From positions 1 through 13,578 of the forward strand of contig CAJASG010000055.1 in the NCBI GenBank assembly GCA_903944555.1: 13,578 bases of DNA, read 5' to 3'. Positions 1 to 7,831 of this stretch are shown in pieces. Origin of the DNA: an uncultured beta proteobacterium (GTDB taxonomy: Bacteria; Pseudomonadota; Gammaproteobacteria; Burkholderiales; Burkholderiaceae_C). The translations under genes were made by a program, and so were the position numbers. A model generated the notes under the pieces. The model ran no database searches and was not told where the DNA came from. It was given only the letters and a program-made list of their open reading frames with translations. How positions within the stretch are numbered: position 1 is the first letter of the stretch; each line of letters begins with the position of its first letter.

Positions 1-375
1 CCGTTCCAGCACCGCGGCGTGAATGATCAGGTACTGGTGGCAATGTGCCGCGACACACCAGTTCATCCCCCACTCCAGCATGGCCAAGGCCTGAATCGCT
101 GGCAGGGGGACGAAGGAGGGTTGCCCGTCAAAAAAGAACCGAACCAGCGGTTTGGCCCATCGACGCATGCCTGTTTCATAGGCCACTTCGACGTGGAAAT
201 CGGAAAAACCACCCTCCTCACACACGGAGAAATCTGCGTACATCAACGCGATGTCCTGGACCAGAGACGGCACATCCGTTTTCATTCTTGCAACCAGGGG
301 GCCCAAGCGCAGGCACAGGTCGCCACGGTGCAAAGAGCGTGACAATTCTGGCGTGGAGAGGTCGGATATTTTCAA
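1..375 (-). CDS. HprK-related kinase A, N-terminal part (runs off window start)
   Basis: This is the first 125 codons of a gene that continues past position 1. The visible protein reads like the N-terminal domain of the HprK-related kinase A family: HRGDLCLRLGPLVARM near residues 16-31, an ALMYADF segment near 50, a tract ending VRFFFDGQPSF near 84-94, and IIHAAVLER at the cut edge. In HprK relatives a Walker A loop follows almost directly after such an 'HAA.vE' strand, so the catalytic part should lie just outside. The start is taken as TTG at 375-373. It overlaps the TGA of the upstream PqqD gene (TTGA), and no ATG occurs nearby in frame. The overlap implies translational coupling. By family analogy it would be a P-loop Ser kinase or phosphorylase, but its substrate is not known to me. 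The adjacent PqqD-like gene supports the family call. The function itself is inferred. Confidence 0.75.
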   Translation of the reverse strand, partial: MKISDLSTPELSRSLHRGDLCLRLGPLVARMKTDVPSLVQDIALMYADFSVCEEGGFSDFHVEVAYETGMRRWAKPLVRFFFDGQPSFVPLPAIQALAMLEWGMNWCVAAHCHQYLIIHAAVLER

Positions 376-656
376 GGGACCGTATCGCTGACAAGACCGA
401 TCGCCATGAGCTGTTGCAATGTCTCGCTGACGTACGGCGCAGAAAAGCAGGGCTCACCGACAGGTAGCATGGCTTGCAGCGTATGCGTCAAACCGTCCAC
501 GCAATCGGGGGATGACTGAAGCAGCTGCAGTATTTCCATTCCAGGTGATTCAATCAAATGCGTGTCGCCGGACGCGGTGTTGTAAACGACCGCCAAGCCC
601 TCTTCATCCCAGCTTCGAAAGCAGAGTTTTCCGGGAGCAAGGAGCGACCACACCAT
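372..656 (-). CDS. PqqD family protein of the HprK-related-A cassette
   Basis: A 94-residue protein with the look of small PqqD-type peptide chaperones: an N-terminal W/R-rich strand (CFRSWDEEGLAVVY, 12-25), the hallmark SGDTHLIES block (29-37), and a helical C-terminal half ending in LQQLMAIGLVS, as in the winged-helix PqqD fold. PqqD-like domains bind leader peptides and present them to a modifying enzyme. Here the neighbour is an HprK-like kinase rather than a radical SAM enzyme, which matches the PqqD relatives named for the HPr-rel-A system. ATG at 656 is the only reasonable start, because a TGA lies in frame five codons upstream. There is no good Shine-Dalgarno sequence, so translation may be coupled to the gene 39 bp upstream. 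The 3' end overlaps the kinase start by 4 bp. The partner peptide is unknown; the exported protein upstream is a candidate by position only. Confidence 0.8.
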   Translation of the reverse strand: MVWSLLAPGKLCFRSWDEEGLAVVYNTASGDTHLIESPGMEILQLLQSSPDCVDGLTHTLQAMLPVGEPCFSAPYVSETLQQLMAIGLVSDTVP

Positions 657-695
657 GGTGTTTCTAATTCAGTGATTGCCCATTTTCAGAGGCCG

Positions 696-1388
696 TCAAA
701 GCGCAAAGTAGTTCTCGCGCAGGTATTGAATGATTTCGGATTGGTACCAGTTCACGCCCAGACCGGGGGGGCTGTAGCTTCCCGCCGCCATGGTGTTGAG
801 GTTCTCAAATGCCAGGCAGCTCTCCATTTCGTTTTGTGCGTATCCCGATACGGCTTTGAAATTCAGTTGTGCAGTGATAACCGCCTTTTGAAATGGGGTG
901 CCTGCACCCGCGCCCGTACCCAGTACGACCCGTACTTTTGCGGTCGAGGTTGCACCTGCGACATGGATGCCAATGCTTCCCAGCATGGCAATCGTCACAT
1001 TGTTGGAGTTGTTTGACGCGGCGGTTTGTATCGCCGGGTAGAGCGTGAAAAACCGGCTCCAGGGCTTGATCGTCAACCATGACACTCCGCTACGTGCTGT
1101 GTTGTCAGCCCAGTTTGAGATGTACCAGGTCTCATCCGGGTACGACTGGTGTGCGCCATTGGTCCTTAAGCTGGTGTTGGGGTTGATGATTTCAGAACCC
1201 CATGCGGAGGGCGTCTTGCAATGCCAAGCCAGTGCAGGCCGACTGGCCAAGGTTGCAACAGCGGGAATGGCCGCAGTTCCCAACTTGACCCAGCGGCGTC
1301 GGGATGGAGATTTGACCTGTTGGTCCATCGCTTTGGACGTGTCTGGTGCACCGTGACCTGTCTTTGATTGCTTGTCAATATCGCTCAT
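696..1388 (-). CDS. Tat-like exported protein of unknown function, first gene of the HprK/PqqD cassette
   Basis: A 230-residue protein I cannot assign to a characterised family. After a polar 28-residue leader there is a twin-arginine-like motif SRRRWVK (29-35), a hydrophobic stretch (36-53) and a likely signal-peptidase site after PALA (54). This predicts export of a mature chain of about 176 residues. The mature part is rich in Ser, Asn, Thr and small residues, has cysteines at 57 (just after the cleavage site) and 191, and ends in a distinct amphipathic tail, YQSEIIQYLRENYFAL. No catalytic motif is visible. Start support: GCGAGG at 1402-1397 lies 8 nt before the ATG. The gene is preceded by an apparent sigma-54/IHF promoter and followed by the PqqD-like and HprK-like genes, so it may be their client or product. 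Confidence is high for the gene, moderate for Tat export, and low for any function. Confidence 0.8.
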   Translation of the reverse strand: MSDIDKQSKTGHGAPDTSKAMDQQVKSPSRRRWVKLGTAAIPAVATLASRPALAWHCKTPSAWGSEIINPNTSLRTNGAHQSYPDETWYISNWADNTARSGVSWLTIKPWSRFFTLYPAIQTAASNNSNNVTIAMLGSIGIHVAGATSTAKVRVVLGTGAGAGTPFQKAVITAQLNFKAVSGYAQNEMESCLAFENLNTMAAGSYSPPGLGVNWYQSEIIQYLRENYFAL

Positions 1389-1432
1389 ATACGTAACCTC
1401 GCTGATTCATGCTCGTCTGCGCTGCATTGGAC

Positions 1433-1447
1433 GCACGTTCCGTGCCG
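1433..1447 (-). promoter_or_regulatory. Sigma-54 -24/-12 promoter of the exported-protein/PqqD/HprK cluster
   Basis: On the minus strand this reads CGGCACGGAACGTGC. Compared with the consensus TGGCACG-N4-TTGC, the invariant GG and GC are present with exact spacing, and six of seven bases of the -24 block match. The predicted transcript start is near 1421, leaving a leader of about 33 nt to the ATG at 1388. It lies 7 bp downstream of a perfect IHF consensus and 63 bp downstream of a dyad shared with the PEP-CTERM gene promoter. The -12 block (GTGC) is only a partial match. Confidence 0.7.
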
Positions 1448-1454
1448 TGTGAGA

Positions 1455-1467
1455 TAAGTGTTTGATT
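1455..1467 (-). promoter_or_regulatory. IHF binding site between activator dyad and sigma-54 promoter
   Basis: The minus strand reads AATCAAACACTTA, a perfect match to the IHF consensus WATCAANNNNTTR. It lies between the upstream dyad (1511-1527) and the -24/-12 element (1433-1447), where IHF bends DNA in NifA- and NtrC-type promoters so that the activator reaches sigma-54 polymerase. The 43 bp between dyad and IHF site is the same as at the PEP-CTERM promoter. Confidence 0.65.
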
Positions 1468-1510
1468 CTTATTGGAATTGCGGTCATCGGTTTACACCGT
1501 TCTGAAATGC

Positions 1511-1527
1511 TGTAAGTAATTCCGACA
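1511..1527 (-). promoter_or_regulatory. Putative PrsR upstream activator site (TGT-N11-ACA dyad)
   Basis: The minus strand reads TGTCGGAATTACTTACA. It matches the site at 12331-12347 at 15 of 17 bases, in the same orientation relative to its gene. The TGT...ACA ends form a partial dyad similar in kind to NifA-type sites (TGT-N10-ACA). I saw only these two copies in the window, each upstream of an IHF site and a sigma-54-type promoter. PrsR, encoded a few kilobases away, is the obvious candidate to bind; that is inference. Confidence 0.65.
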
Positions 1528-1530
1528 TGG

Positions 1531-4305
1531 CTAGCCACCTTTCAGGAGGGCCGCAACCTCGGCCTGTGCCGGGAATTTTTCGCCCAACTTGGTGAGTTCA
1601 TTCAATTCCTTGTTGGCAAGGTCCTTATTCCCATTTCGAAGGTAAATTTTTGCCAGATTGAGTTTGAATTGGGGGTTGGCTGGTTGCAATGAGAGGGCCT
1701 TTTTTTGCAGCTCCAACGCCTTGGCATGTTCCCCTTTTTCGGAGAGGAGCAAGGCCAGTGTGTCCATGAACGCGGGTTGATTGGGTGCCAGGGAATTGGC
1801 CCGTTCCGCGTACCCGATAGCGCCTTCCTTGTTGAGTTTCGAGCTGACCCATGCCAGGTTGTTGTAGGCGACTGCGCTATTGGATTGAAGCTTGACGACG
1901 GCTGCGTAGTATCTTTCTGCGCCACGGTAGTCGTTGCGCGCCAGTGCAATGTCGCCAAGGTAGAAAAGGAAGGCTGCGTCTTTGGGATTCTCCGTTTGCC
2001 AATTCGTTGCCAGCCGCTCCGCATCCGTCACCTTGCCCGTTGTCAGCAACACCGAGTGCAATTTCAGCGCCAGTTCTGACGACTTCACCTGTTTGAGCCC
2101 CTCGCGGTAGGCGGTGATGGCGCCTTCCATGTTGTTTTGTGAAAGCTTGATGTCCCCTTCCAAAACATGCCCCGCCGCATCTTTGGGTCTTTGTTTTTGT
2201 ACCGTGCGCGCGGTGGCGAGTGCGTCGTCATACCGGGACTCCGTCAAGTCCAGCGCAATGAGCGCGCGTTGTGCTTCCAGAAGGTCCGGCTTGATGGCCA
2301 GCGCTTTTCGCAGGCTGGCAGTGGCGCCGGACTTGTTGCCATCGGCCATATGGGCATCGGTCAGGTGCAAAAGCGGCAGGGGCGACAGTGGTTGCATGGC
2401 CGCCAGCTTGGTGAAGGTTGCGGCTGCCTGGTTGTAATCGCCAGACGCCTGTTGCGTGCGGCCCAAAGCATTCAATATCCGTGCGCTGTCAGGCAACACG
2501 GCTGCGGCCTCCTGGGCGGCTGATGAGGCGCTCTTGACATCCTTGTTGCGTAAGTAAAAGTCGATGAGCAGCAACCGGGTTGAAGCGTCTGTGGGGTTGG
2601 CGGCGATCGCATTGGCCATGAGTTTGGCGACTTCCGCATTGCTGGCCCCTGAGCGCGCCGCGAGTTCAGCCAATGCCAGTAAAGCTTGAATATTCTTGGG
2701 GTCCTTGGACAGCACTGCATCAAAGCGGCTCTTGGCCACCTCGGGCTTCTTGTCTTGCAGATCCAGACCCGCCAGAGTGGCCGCTGCAGGGAAATATGCG
2801 GGGTCAATTTCCAGCGCACGCAACAGGCTCTTTCGCGCGCCGACGGTATCTTTCTTGGCAAACAGGACTCTGGCCCGCAGCTGGGAGGCCAGTGGTTCAG
2901 TGGGCCGCTTTTTCTCAAGGTGGTCTATGGCGGTCAACGCCCGGTCAAATTCCTCGCGTCTCAGGTGCGCGTTGATCAAGGCCAGGTCTGCGCTGATACC
3001 GGTGTCTGAAACAGCGATGTTTTGCAGTTCTTCAAAGGCGGCATCCACCGGGCCACTCATCAAGTGAACCAGCGCCAGGGCAGTCTTCTTCTTGCCGTCT
3101 TTGGGGGCCTGCAGACTGGCCTTTTTAAAGTAGTCTTCGGCCTTCTTGAGATCCCCGTTTTGCAGATACACCTCGCCCGCGACCGACAGCAGTCCGGGGT
3201 CGACCTTGGCCCGTTCCAATCCAGGTAGCAATGTCTCCATGGCCTTTGCGGGCTGTCCACCTCGGAGGTAGGCGACCACCAATAAGCGGCGAGCCAGTGT
3301 GAGTTGCGGTGCGGTCTCAAGCGCTTTGGCCAGATAAGCCTGCGCCTGGGGCCAGGCGTTGAATTGCAGCTCAACAGCTCCAGCTAACTGCAAGCCCTGA
3401 ATGTTGGACGGGGTGGCCTTTAATACCTGCTGAACAAGGTCCCTGGCAAGCTTGAAGTCTTTTTTCTGAAACGCCAATTGCGCCTGCAGAAACTGGGTTC
3501 TCGGGTGGTTCGCTGCATATTTCTGCATGCCCTCGATCTGGAGGGTGGCGTCCGGCAGATTGCCTTGCTGCATCAGCAGGGTGGCGACAGCCGCCTGGGC
3601 TGCAAGAAAGTCCGGTTTGATTTGAACCGCTTTTCGGTAGGCGAGCAAGGCATCTTCCGCGCTGCCCTTTGCGTACAAAGAGAGATCACCTTTGAGCTTC
3701 CAGGCCTCATGGCTGTCCGGGGCTTTAACAAGAATGGCATCAACCATCGCCATCGCCCCATCGTGGTCACGTAGTTCTGCCTTCTGTTTGGCCTGCGCAA
3801 CCAGGGCTGGAATATGGTTAGGGTCGGCTGCCAGAGCCCGGTCTAACGATGTTTGCGATAGATCCATATTGCCTTGCGTGGCATAGGCCGATGCGAGGGT
3901 CATCTGCAGGCTGGCGGTGGATGCGGGTTCACTCAGCTCGGTGTTTGCCAGTTCACTGATCAGCGCCTTGGTTTGCCCCTGTTCCAAAAGAGACTTCGCC
4001 AGCAAAGGCACCACCAGTTCTTGTGGGTGCTTCAGGTCCAGTGCCTTTCGCAGCTCTACTTCAGCGCCTGCGGGGTTGCCACTGTCCATGAGCGCACTGC
4101 CCAACATAAAACGTGCTTCAGATGAGTTTGGGTCGCTCTGCAACACATTTTTGATCTGAATGATGGCGGCTTTGGTGTCGTTCTTTGCCAGATAGTCTTT
4201 TGCCGAGGCCAGCAAAGCCTGCGGGTCTTCTCCGCACCCGGCCAACAAAACGGCTATTGAAATCCCGACGTGTGCCAAGCACTTTTTTGTGTAGTTGAAG
4301 TTCAT
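1531..4305 (-). CDS. prsT: PEP-CTERM system TPR-repeat lipoprotein PrsT
   Basis: A 924-residue protein close to the usual size of PrsT, the large TPR lipoprotein that accompanies PrsK and PrsR in exosortase-A exopolysaccharide loci. It starts with a lipoprotein signal peptide whose lipobox is LAGC with the lipidated Cys at 24. Asp does not follow directly (GCGEDP), so outer-membrane sorting is plausible. Nearly all of the rest is tandem tetratricopeptide repeats, with recurrent A-x-x-x-Y/F...P-x-x-x-x-A spacing (for example near 30-130, 380-480 and 600-900). It ends in a run of TPRs and ALLKGG. By family knowledge it is a periplasmic scaffold linked to polysaccharide export or PEP-CTERM protein handling; the exact role is unsettled. 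The ATG has a weak GGA 7 nt upstream and lies 36 bp after prsR, so it is probably cotranscribed with prsKR. No convincing terminator follows it. Confidence 0.93.
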   Translation of the reverse strand: MNFNYTKKCLAHVGISIAVLLAGCGEDPQALLASAKDYLAKNDTKAAIIQIKNVLQSDPNSSEARFMLGSALMDSGNPAGAEVELRKALDLKHPQELVVPLLAKSLLEQGQTKALISELANTELSEPASTASLQMTLASAYATQGNMDLSQTSLDRALAADPNHIPALVAQAKQKAELRDHDGAMAMVDAILVKAPDSHEAWKLKGDLSLYAKGSAEDALLAYRKAVQIKPDFLAAQAAVATLLMQQGNLPDATLQIEGMQKYAANHPRTQFLQAQLAFQKKDFKLARDLVQQVLKATPSNIQGLQLAGAVELQFNAWPQAQAYLAKALETAPQLTLARRLLVVAYLRGGQPAKAMETLLPGLERAKVDPGLLSVAGEVYLQNGDLKKAEDYFKKASLQAPKDGKKKTALALVHLMSGPVDAAFEELQNIAVSDTGISADLALINAHLRREEFDRALTAIDHLEKKRPTEPLASQLRARVLFAKKDTVGARKSLLRALEIDPAYFPAAATLAGLDLQDKKPEVAKSRFDAVLSKDPKNIQALLALAELAARSGASNAEVAKLMANAIAANPTDASTRLLLIDFYLRNKDVKSASSAAQEAAAVLPDSARILNALGRTQQASGDYNQAAATFTKLAAMQPLSPLPLLHLTDAHMADGNKSGATASLRKALAIKPDLLEAQRALIALDLTESRYDDALATARTVQKQRPKDAAGHVLEGDIKLSQNNMEGAITAYREGLKQVKSSELALKLHSVLLTTGKVTDAERLATNWQTENPKDAAFLFYLGDIALARNDYRGAERYYAAVVKLQSNSAVAYNNLAWVSSKLNKEGAIGYAERANSLAPNQPAFMDTLALLLSEKGEHAKALELQKKALSLQPANPQFKLNLAKIYLRNGNKDLANKELNELTKLGEKFPAQAEVAALLKGG

Positions 4306-4341
4306 GTTTTATCCAGTGGTCTCCATTGGCGGTCATTCGTG

Positions 4342-5703
4342 CTATTTCAAACCCAGTCGGTGCATCAGGTCGTAAAGCGTAGGCCGACTCACGCCCAGCA
4401 ATTCGGCCGCCTTGACCAGATTGCCGTTGACGCGACCAAGGGCGGAAATGATGGCTTGCCTTTCCGCGTTGTCGCGGACCGTGCGCAGGTCCAGCGAATG
4501 GCTCAATGCGTCTGGCGCTTCGTCTATCAGACCAACGTCGCTCGTGGTGATTTGATGGCCATCGGCCATGATGGTGGCGCGTCGGATGCGGTTCTCCAGC
4601 TCGCGGATATTGCCTGGCCACGCATGGCCTTCCACGGCTTTCACGGCTTCATCGCTCAGTGACATGGCGGACCGGTTTTGCTCCTGAGAAAACCGCCTGG
4701 TGAACGCATGTGCCAGCAATGCCGCATCGCCCACGCGGGCACGCAGTGGTGGAATGTTGATGACAATTTCCGCCAAGCGGTAGTACAAGTCTTCGCGAAA
4801 CCGGCCTTGTTTACTCAGGCCATCCAGATCCTGATGGGTGGCACAAACGATGCGGACATCGACCGGTATTTCTTGTCTCCCCCCTACGCGCTCGATCGTT
4901 CTTTCCTGCAGGAATCGGAGTAGTTTGGCTTGCAGTTGAAACGGCAAGTCCCCTATTTCATCCAGCATCAGCGTGCCGCCATTCGCGGTTTCAATTTTTC
5001 CAATGGTGGTTTTTGCCGCGCCCGTAAATGCGCCTTTTTCAAAACCAAAAAGCTCACTCTCCAGCAAGTTTTCTGGAATGGCGGCGCAGTTGATGGCCAC
5101 AAATTTTTCAGATCGACGTGGCGACGATTGGTGCAGCCCTCGCGCCAAAACCTCTTTCCCCGTACCACTTTCACCCAGCAACATGACGGTTGCATTGCTG
5201 CTGGCCACCTTCTCTATGGTGCGGCAGATGCGGAGCATCTCCGGGTCCCGTGTCATGAGCCCGGACAAGGCATCCGGTTGGTATTTCTCCCGCAATCTGC
5301 GGTTCTCACGCTGCAGCTCGAACAACCTGAACGCACGTTCAATGGTCAGGTTCAGCAACTCCGGCGTGAACGGTTTGGTGAAAAAATCATAAGCCCCCAT
5401 GGCGACGGCACGCAAGGCGTTGGCCTGGTCGTTTTGACCTGTCAGGACAATCACCTTGATGTCAGGGTCAAACGCAAGAATTTGCGACAGAAGGTGAAAC
5501 CCCTCAGAGACCGAATCCGCGTCAGGCGGAAGCCCCAAGTCCATGGTCACCACCGCAGGCGTGTTTTTTCGCAACTGCACCAACGCGGACTCCCGGTCAT
5601 GGGCGGTCGACGACTCGAATCGGTCCAGGGACCATTTGATTTGCTTTTGCAAGGCCAGATCGTCCTCGACGATCAGCAATGCGCGGGGCTTGTCCAGCGT
5701 CAT
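4342..5703 (-). CDS. prsR: PEP-CTERM-box response regulator PrsR, sigma-54-dependent activator
   Basis: A 453-residue NtrC-class regulator. An N-terminal receiver domain carries the acidic pair D14/D15, phospho-acceptor D55, T88 and K110. A central AAA+ domain has Walker A GESGTGKE (177-184), the sigma-54 contact loop GAFTGA (224-229), and Walker B LMLDE with D248/E249. A Fis-type helix-turn-helix (about 428-452) ends the protein. It should receive phosphate from PrsK and open sigma-54 promoters of PEP-CTERM genes. The start chosen is ATG at 5703: it overlaps the prsK TGA in an ATGA junction and has GGAG 5 nt upstream. A GTG two codons earlier (5709) would sit too close to that site. Two sigma-54/IHF promoters in this window (upstream of 12503 and of 1388) are its probable targets. 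The intact GAFTGA and D55 argue that it is a working activator. Confidence 0.95.
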   Translation of the reverse strand: MTLDKPRALLIVEDDLALQKQIKWSLDRFESSTAHDRESALVQLRKNTPAVVTMDLGLPPDADSVSEGFHLLSQILAFDPDIKVIVLTGQNDQANALRAVAMGAYDFFTKPFTPELLNLTIERAFRLFELQRENRRLREKYQPDALSGLMTRDPEMLRICRTIEKVASSNATVMLLGESGTGKEVLARGLHQSSPRRSEKFVAINCAAIPENLLESELFGFEKGAFTGAAKTTIGKIETANGGTLMLDEIGDLPFQLQAKLLRFLQERTIERVGGRQEIPVDVRIVCATHQDLDGLSKQGRFREDLYYRLAEIVINIPPLRARVGDAALLAHAFTRRFSQEQNRSAMSLSDEAVKAVEGHAWPGNIRELENRIRRATIMADGHQITTSDVGLIDEAPDALSHSLDLRTVRDNAERQAIISALGRVNGNLVKAAELLGVSRPTLYDLMHRLGLK

Positions 5704-7811
5704 GCGCACTCCAATGTGTAAAGGCCGGTTTCTGCTTGGGTTTCAAAGAGGGGCAAGAGCAGCTGGACGGTGGTGCCTTGCCCGGGGTGGCTGTCGACTT
5801 CAATGCGACCCCCCAACTCCCGCACATACTGGAAGCTTTCGTAGGCGCCGATGCCCATGCCGGCCTGCTTGGTGGATTGAAATGGCTTGAAAAGACGGTC
5901 CCGAATGAAGTCCTGTGTCATACCCTTGCCGGAATCCCCCACCAGCACTCTGGCCTGGCCACCCGAGCGGTCCAGATTCAACCAGACTCTCCCCCCCGTA
6001 TCGGTGGCGTCAAGGGCATTTTGGACAACATGCCCGATGACGCGCTCCAGTCTCTCTTCTTGGCCCCGTGTGAGGATCTGCGCCATGAGATTGACTTCCA
6101 GTTTGCGGCCCCGCTTGTTGGTGAGCGCCTCAATGCGCAGAATGATGTGTGCCAGATTCACCCCAAAGGACGCGCCTGCGGGTGTAGCCCCTTCGCGGAG
6201 TTGGAGCATGAGCTGGCGCATTCGGTCCAGTGAGTTCTCCACCGTCATCAGCATGTCCTGCTGAAATTCCGGGTTATCCCCCAAGCGCTTGGCGTTCTTC
6301 ATCATGAGGGAGAGTTGCGTCACTATGTTTTTCAGGTCGTGAACCACAAAGGCGGACATGCGGTTGAAGGCGTCAAATTTGCGCACCTCAAGTAGTGCCT
6401 CCGTGGCCTGCATCTGCGCCAGGAAACTGGCTGCCTGTTGCCCGGCGGTCTTCAGCAGGTCATTGACTTCCCAGTTGACGTCAATGCGCGTGCGGGCACT
6501 GGCCAGTACGCAAAAACCAATCAGCTCATCTCCCACCAGCAGTGGAACAACCAGCCACGCCTGAGCCAGGTTTTGCAGCCAGGCAGGCAACTTCAATTGG
6601 CCATATCGCCGGGAGTACGAGCGGTACTCTTCCAGATTAATCACCCAGCCACTCGTCGTGATGAACTGGCACAGGGAGGAGTTGGCATCTTCGACGTCCA
6701 GCGTTCTGGCCAGGTTCCAGCGTGACGTCTGGCTGAATCCTGTCTCACCCCGTGCCTTCATCCATAACCCGCCGGCCGGGCTCTCCAGCATGTCCGCCAA
6801 TCCGCGAATGACGCGCAGACCCATTTCCTGAGGGGAGTTTTTGTCGGATAAGGTGTGTGTGAATTTCAACCATTCCTCGCGGTAGTCAAAGCGGTAGCGG
6901 AAGAAGTGCTTCCCAAGAAACACCCGCAGTCGGGCACGCGCCGAACCAGAGAGCATCAGGACGACAAGACCCACCAGGGAGATGAACACCAGGCCGAGTT
7001 GGAGCGCAGGCCCCCACTCCCCCCCGAAGTAGCGGATGTAGTAGCCCACACTCGATATAAACAGCAGGTACACCCCCGAAATCAGCAAGGTTGCGGAATG
7101 AAAAGCGGCCTTTGGGGACAGTCGGATGTGGGATACCCAGTCACTGCGCCGGGACATGGAGAGCCACAGCAGGGGCACGATCAACGCATGCACCACGCCC
7201 CGGATGCTGAACGCGTCGGCATCCATGCGGTTGAAAAGAACGGACTGTGAGAACAGATACAGGTCGAACAGGAAAGCACCCGATAGGCCCAGGCACATTG
7301 GCTTGATGTTCCAGCGGGAATCCTCCGCCACGTTTCGGAAGACTTGTTCAAGCAAGATCATGGAGAACACCGCAGAGGCCATGGAGCTGAACAGAATCAG
7401 CCTTGCGCTGTCGCCCAATACATCCATGTGCAGCGCCGAAAATGAAAGTGCCAGCACGCCAAAGAGCACCAACGCCGCGGCAATAGGCAGTATCCAGGAC
7501 ATGCCATCGGGAATGCCTTGGGACTGCTTTTGCCGAAGAAGGGTCAGTAAGAAGGCAAACCAGAATCCGTATCGCAGCAAATCCGACACTGCATTGAAAA
7601 ACCAGAAGCCCGAACTATTGGAGACCAGTAGTGCCAAGCCAAACCAACCCCACAATGCACTGAACGTCACGGCGCAGACCAAGGCAATCTTGGACCACTC
7701 CCTGGCGGACCGGAAATACCCGAGTTGCAACAGCCGCAGCGCAAACGTGGAGTAGGCAAGGCCTACCAAGCCATAGCCCCATGCGCTCAGAACAAGATGC
7801 CCGCTATCCAT
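5700..7811 (-). CDS. prsK: PEP-CTERM system sensor histidine kinase PrsK
   Basis: A 703-residue membrane histidine kinase with the PrsK layout. Hydrophobic segments fill roughly residues 8-290 (about eight transmembrane helices). A GAF-like domain follows at about 320-465, then the phosphoacceptor helix FVVHDLKNIVTQL with His 491. The ATP-binding domain has N-box HVVQNALDA (N598), G1 box VGDSGKGM (D626), and a G2 region GMGIGAYES (651-659). It would autophosphorylate and pass phosphate to PrsR, whose ATG overlaps its stop. The start at 7811 follows epsB by 20 bp with only a poor ribosome site, so coupling to epsB is likely. The signal sensed is unknown; the large membrane domain and GAF leave room for both envelope and cytosolic inputs. 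No key residue is missing. Confidence 0.95.
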   Translation of the reverse strand: MDSGHLVLSAWGYGLVGLAYSTFALRLLQLGYFRSAREWSKIALVCAVTFSALWGWFGLALLVSNSSGFWFFNAVSDLLRYGFWFAFLLTLLRQKQSQGIPDGMSWILPIAAALVLFGVLALSFSALHMDVLGDSARLILFSSMASAVFSMILLEQVFRNVAEDSRWNIKPMCLGLSGAFLFDLYLFSQSVLFNRMDADAFSIRGVVHALIVPLLWLSMSRRSDWVSHIRLSPKAAFHSATLLISGVYLLFISSVGYYIRYFGGEWGPALQLGLVFISLVGLVVLMLSGSARARLRVFLGKHFFRYRFDYREEWLKFTHTLSDKNSPQEMGLRVIRGLADMLESPAGGLWMKARGETGFSQTSRWNLARTLDVEDANSSLCQFITTSGWVINLEEYRSYSRRYGQLKLPAWLQNLAQAWLVVPLLVGDELIGFCVLASARTRIDVNWEVNDLLKTAGQQAASFLAQMQATEALLEVRKFDAFNRMSAFVVHDLKNIVTQLSLMMKNAKRLGDNPEFQQDMLMTVENSLDRMRQLMLQLREGATPAGASFGVNLAHIILRIEALTNKRGRKLEVNLMAQILTRGQEERLERVIGHVVQNALDATDTGGRVWLNLDRSGGQARVLVGDSGKGMTQDFIRDRLFKPFQSTKQAGMGIGAYESFQYVRELGGRIEVDSHPGQGTTVQLLLPLFETQAETGLYTLECA

Positions 7812-7831
7812 GCTGGGTTACCGCCGTCATC

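Noticed and set aside
19..467. Plus-strand open frames of 107 and 140 codons at the window start
   Set aside because: They are antisense shadows of the HprK-like and PqqD-like genes. Their translations look like no protein family and lack ribosome sites.
1485..1500. Small inverted repeat CGGT-GTAA-ACCG on the minus strand upstream of the exported-protein gene, considered as a prsT terminator or second activator site
   Set aside because: The stem is only 4 bp with no T tract, and it lies on the wrong side for prsT termination without a stronger structure. It may contain a half-site but this is too weak to claim.
4839..4853. TGGCACAAACGATGC on the plus strand, a good match in form to a sigma-54 -24/-12 element
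   Set aside because: It lies inside prsR in antisense, has no dyad or IHF site upstream, and faces no gene start. It is taken as a coding coincidence, although an antisense transcript cannot be excluded.
4930..5721. A long plus-strand open frame (263 codons) opposite prsR
   Set aside because: It is an antisense shadow in GC-rich DNA. The minus-strand frame has all NtrC-class motifs intact.
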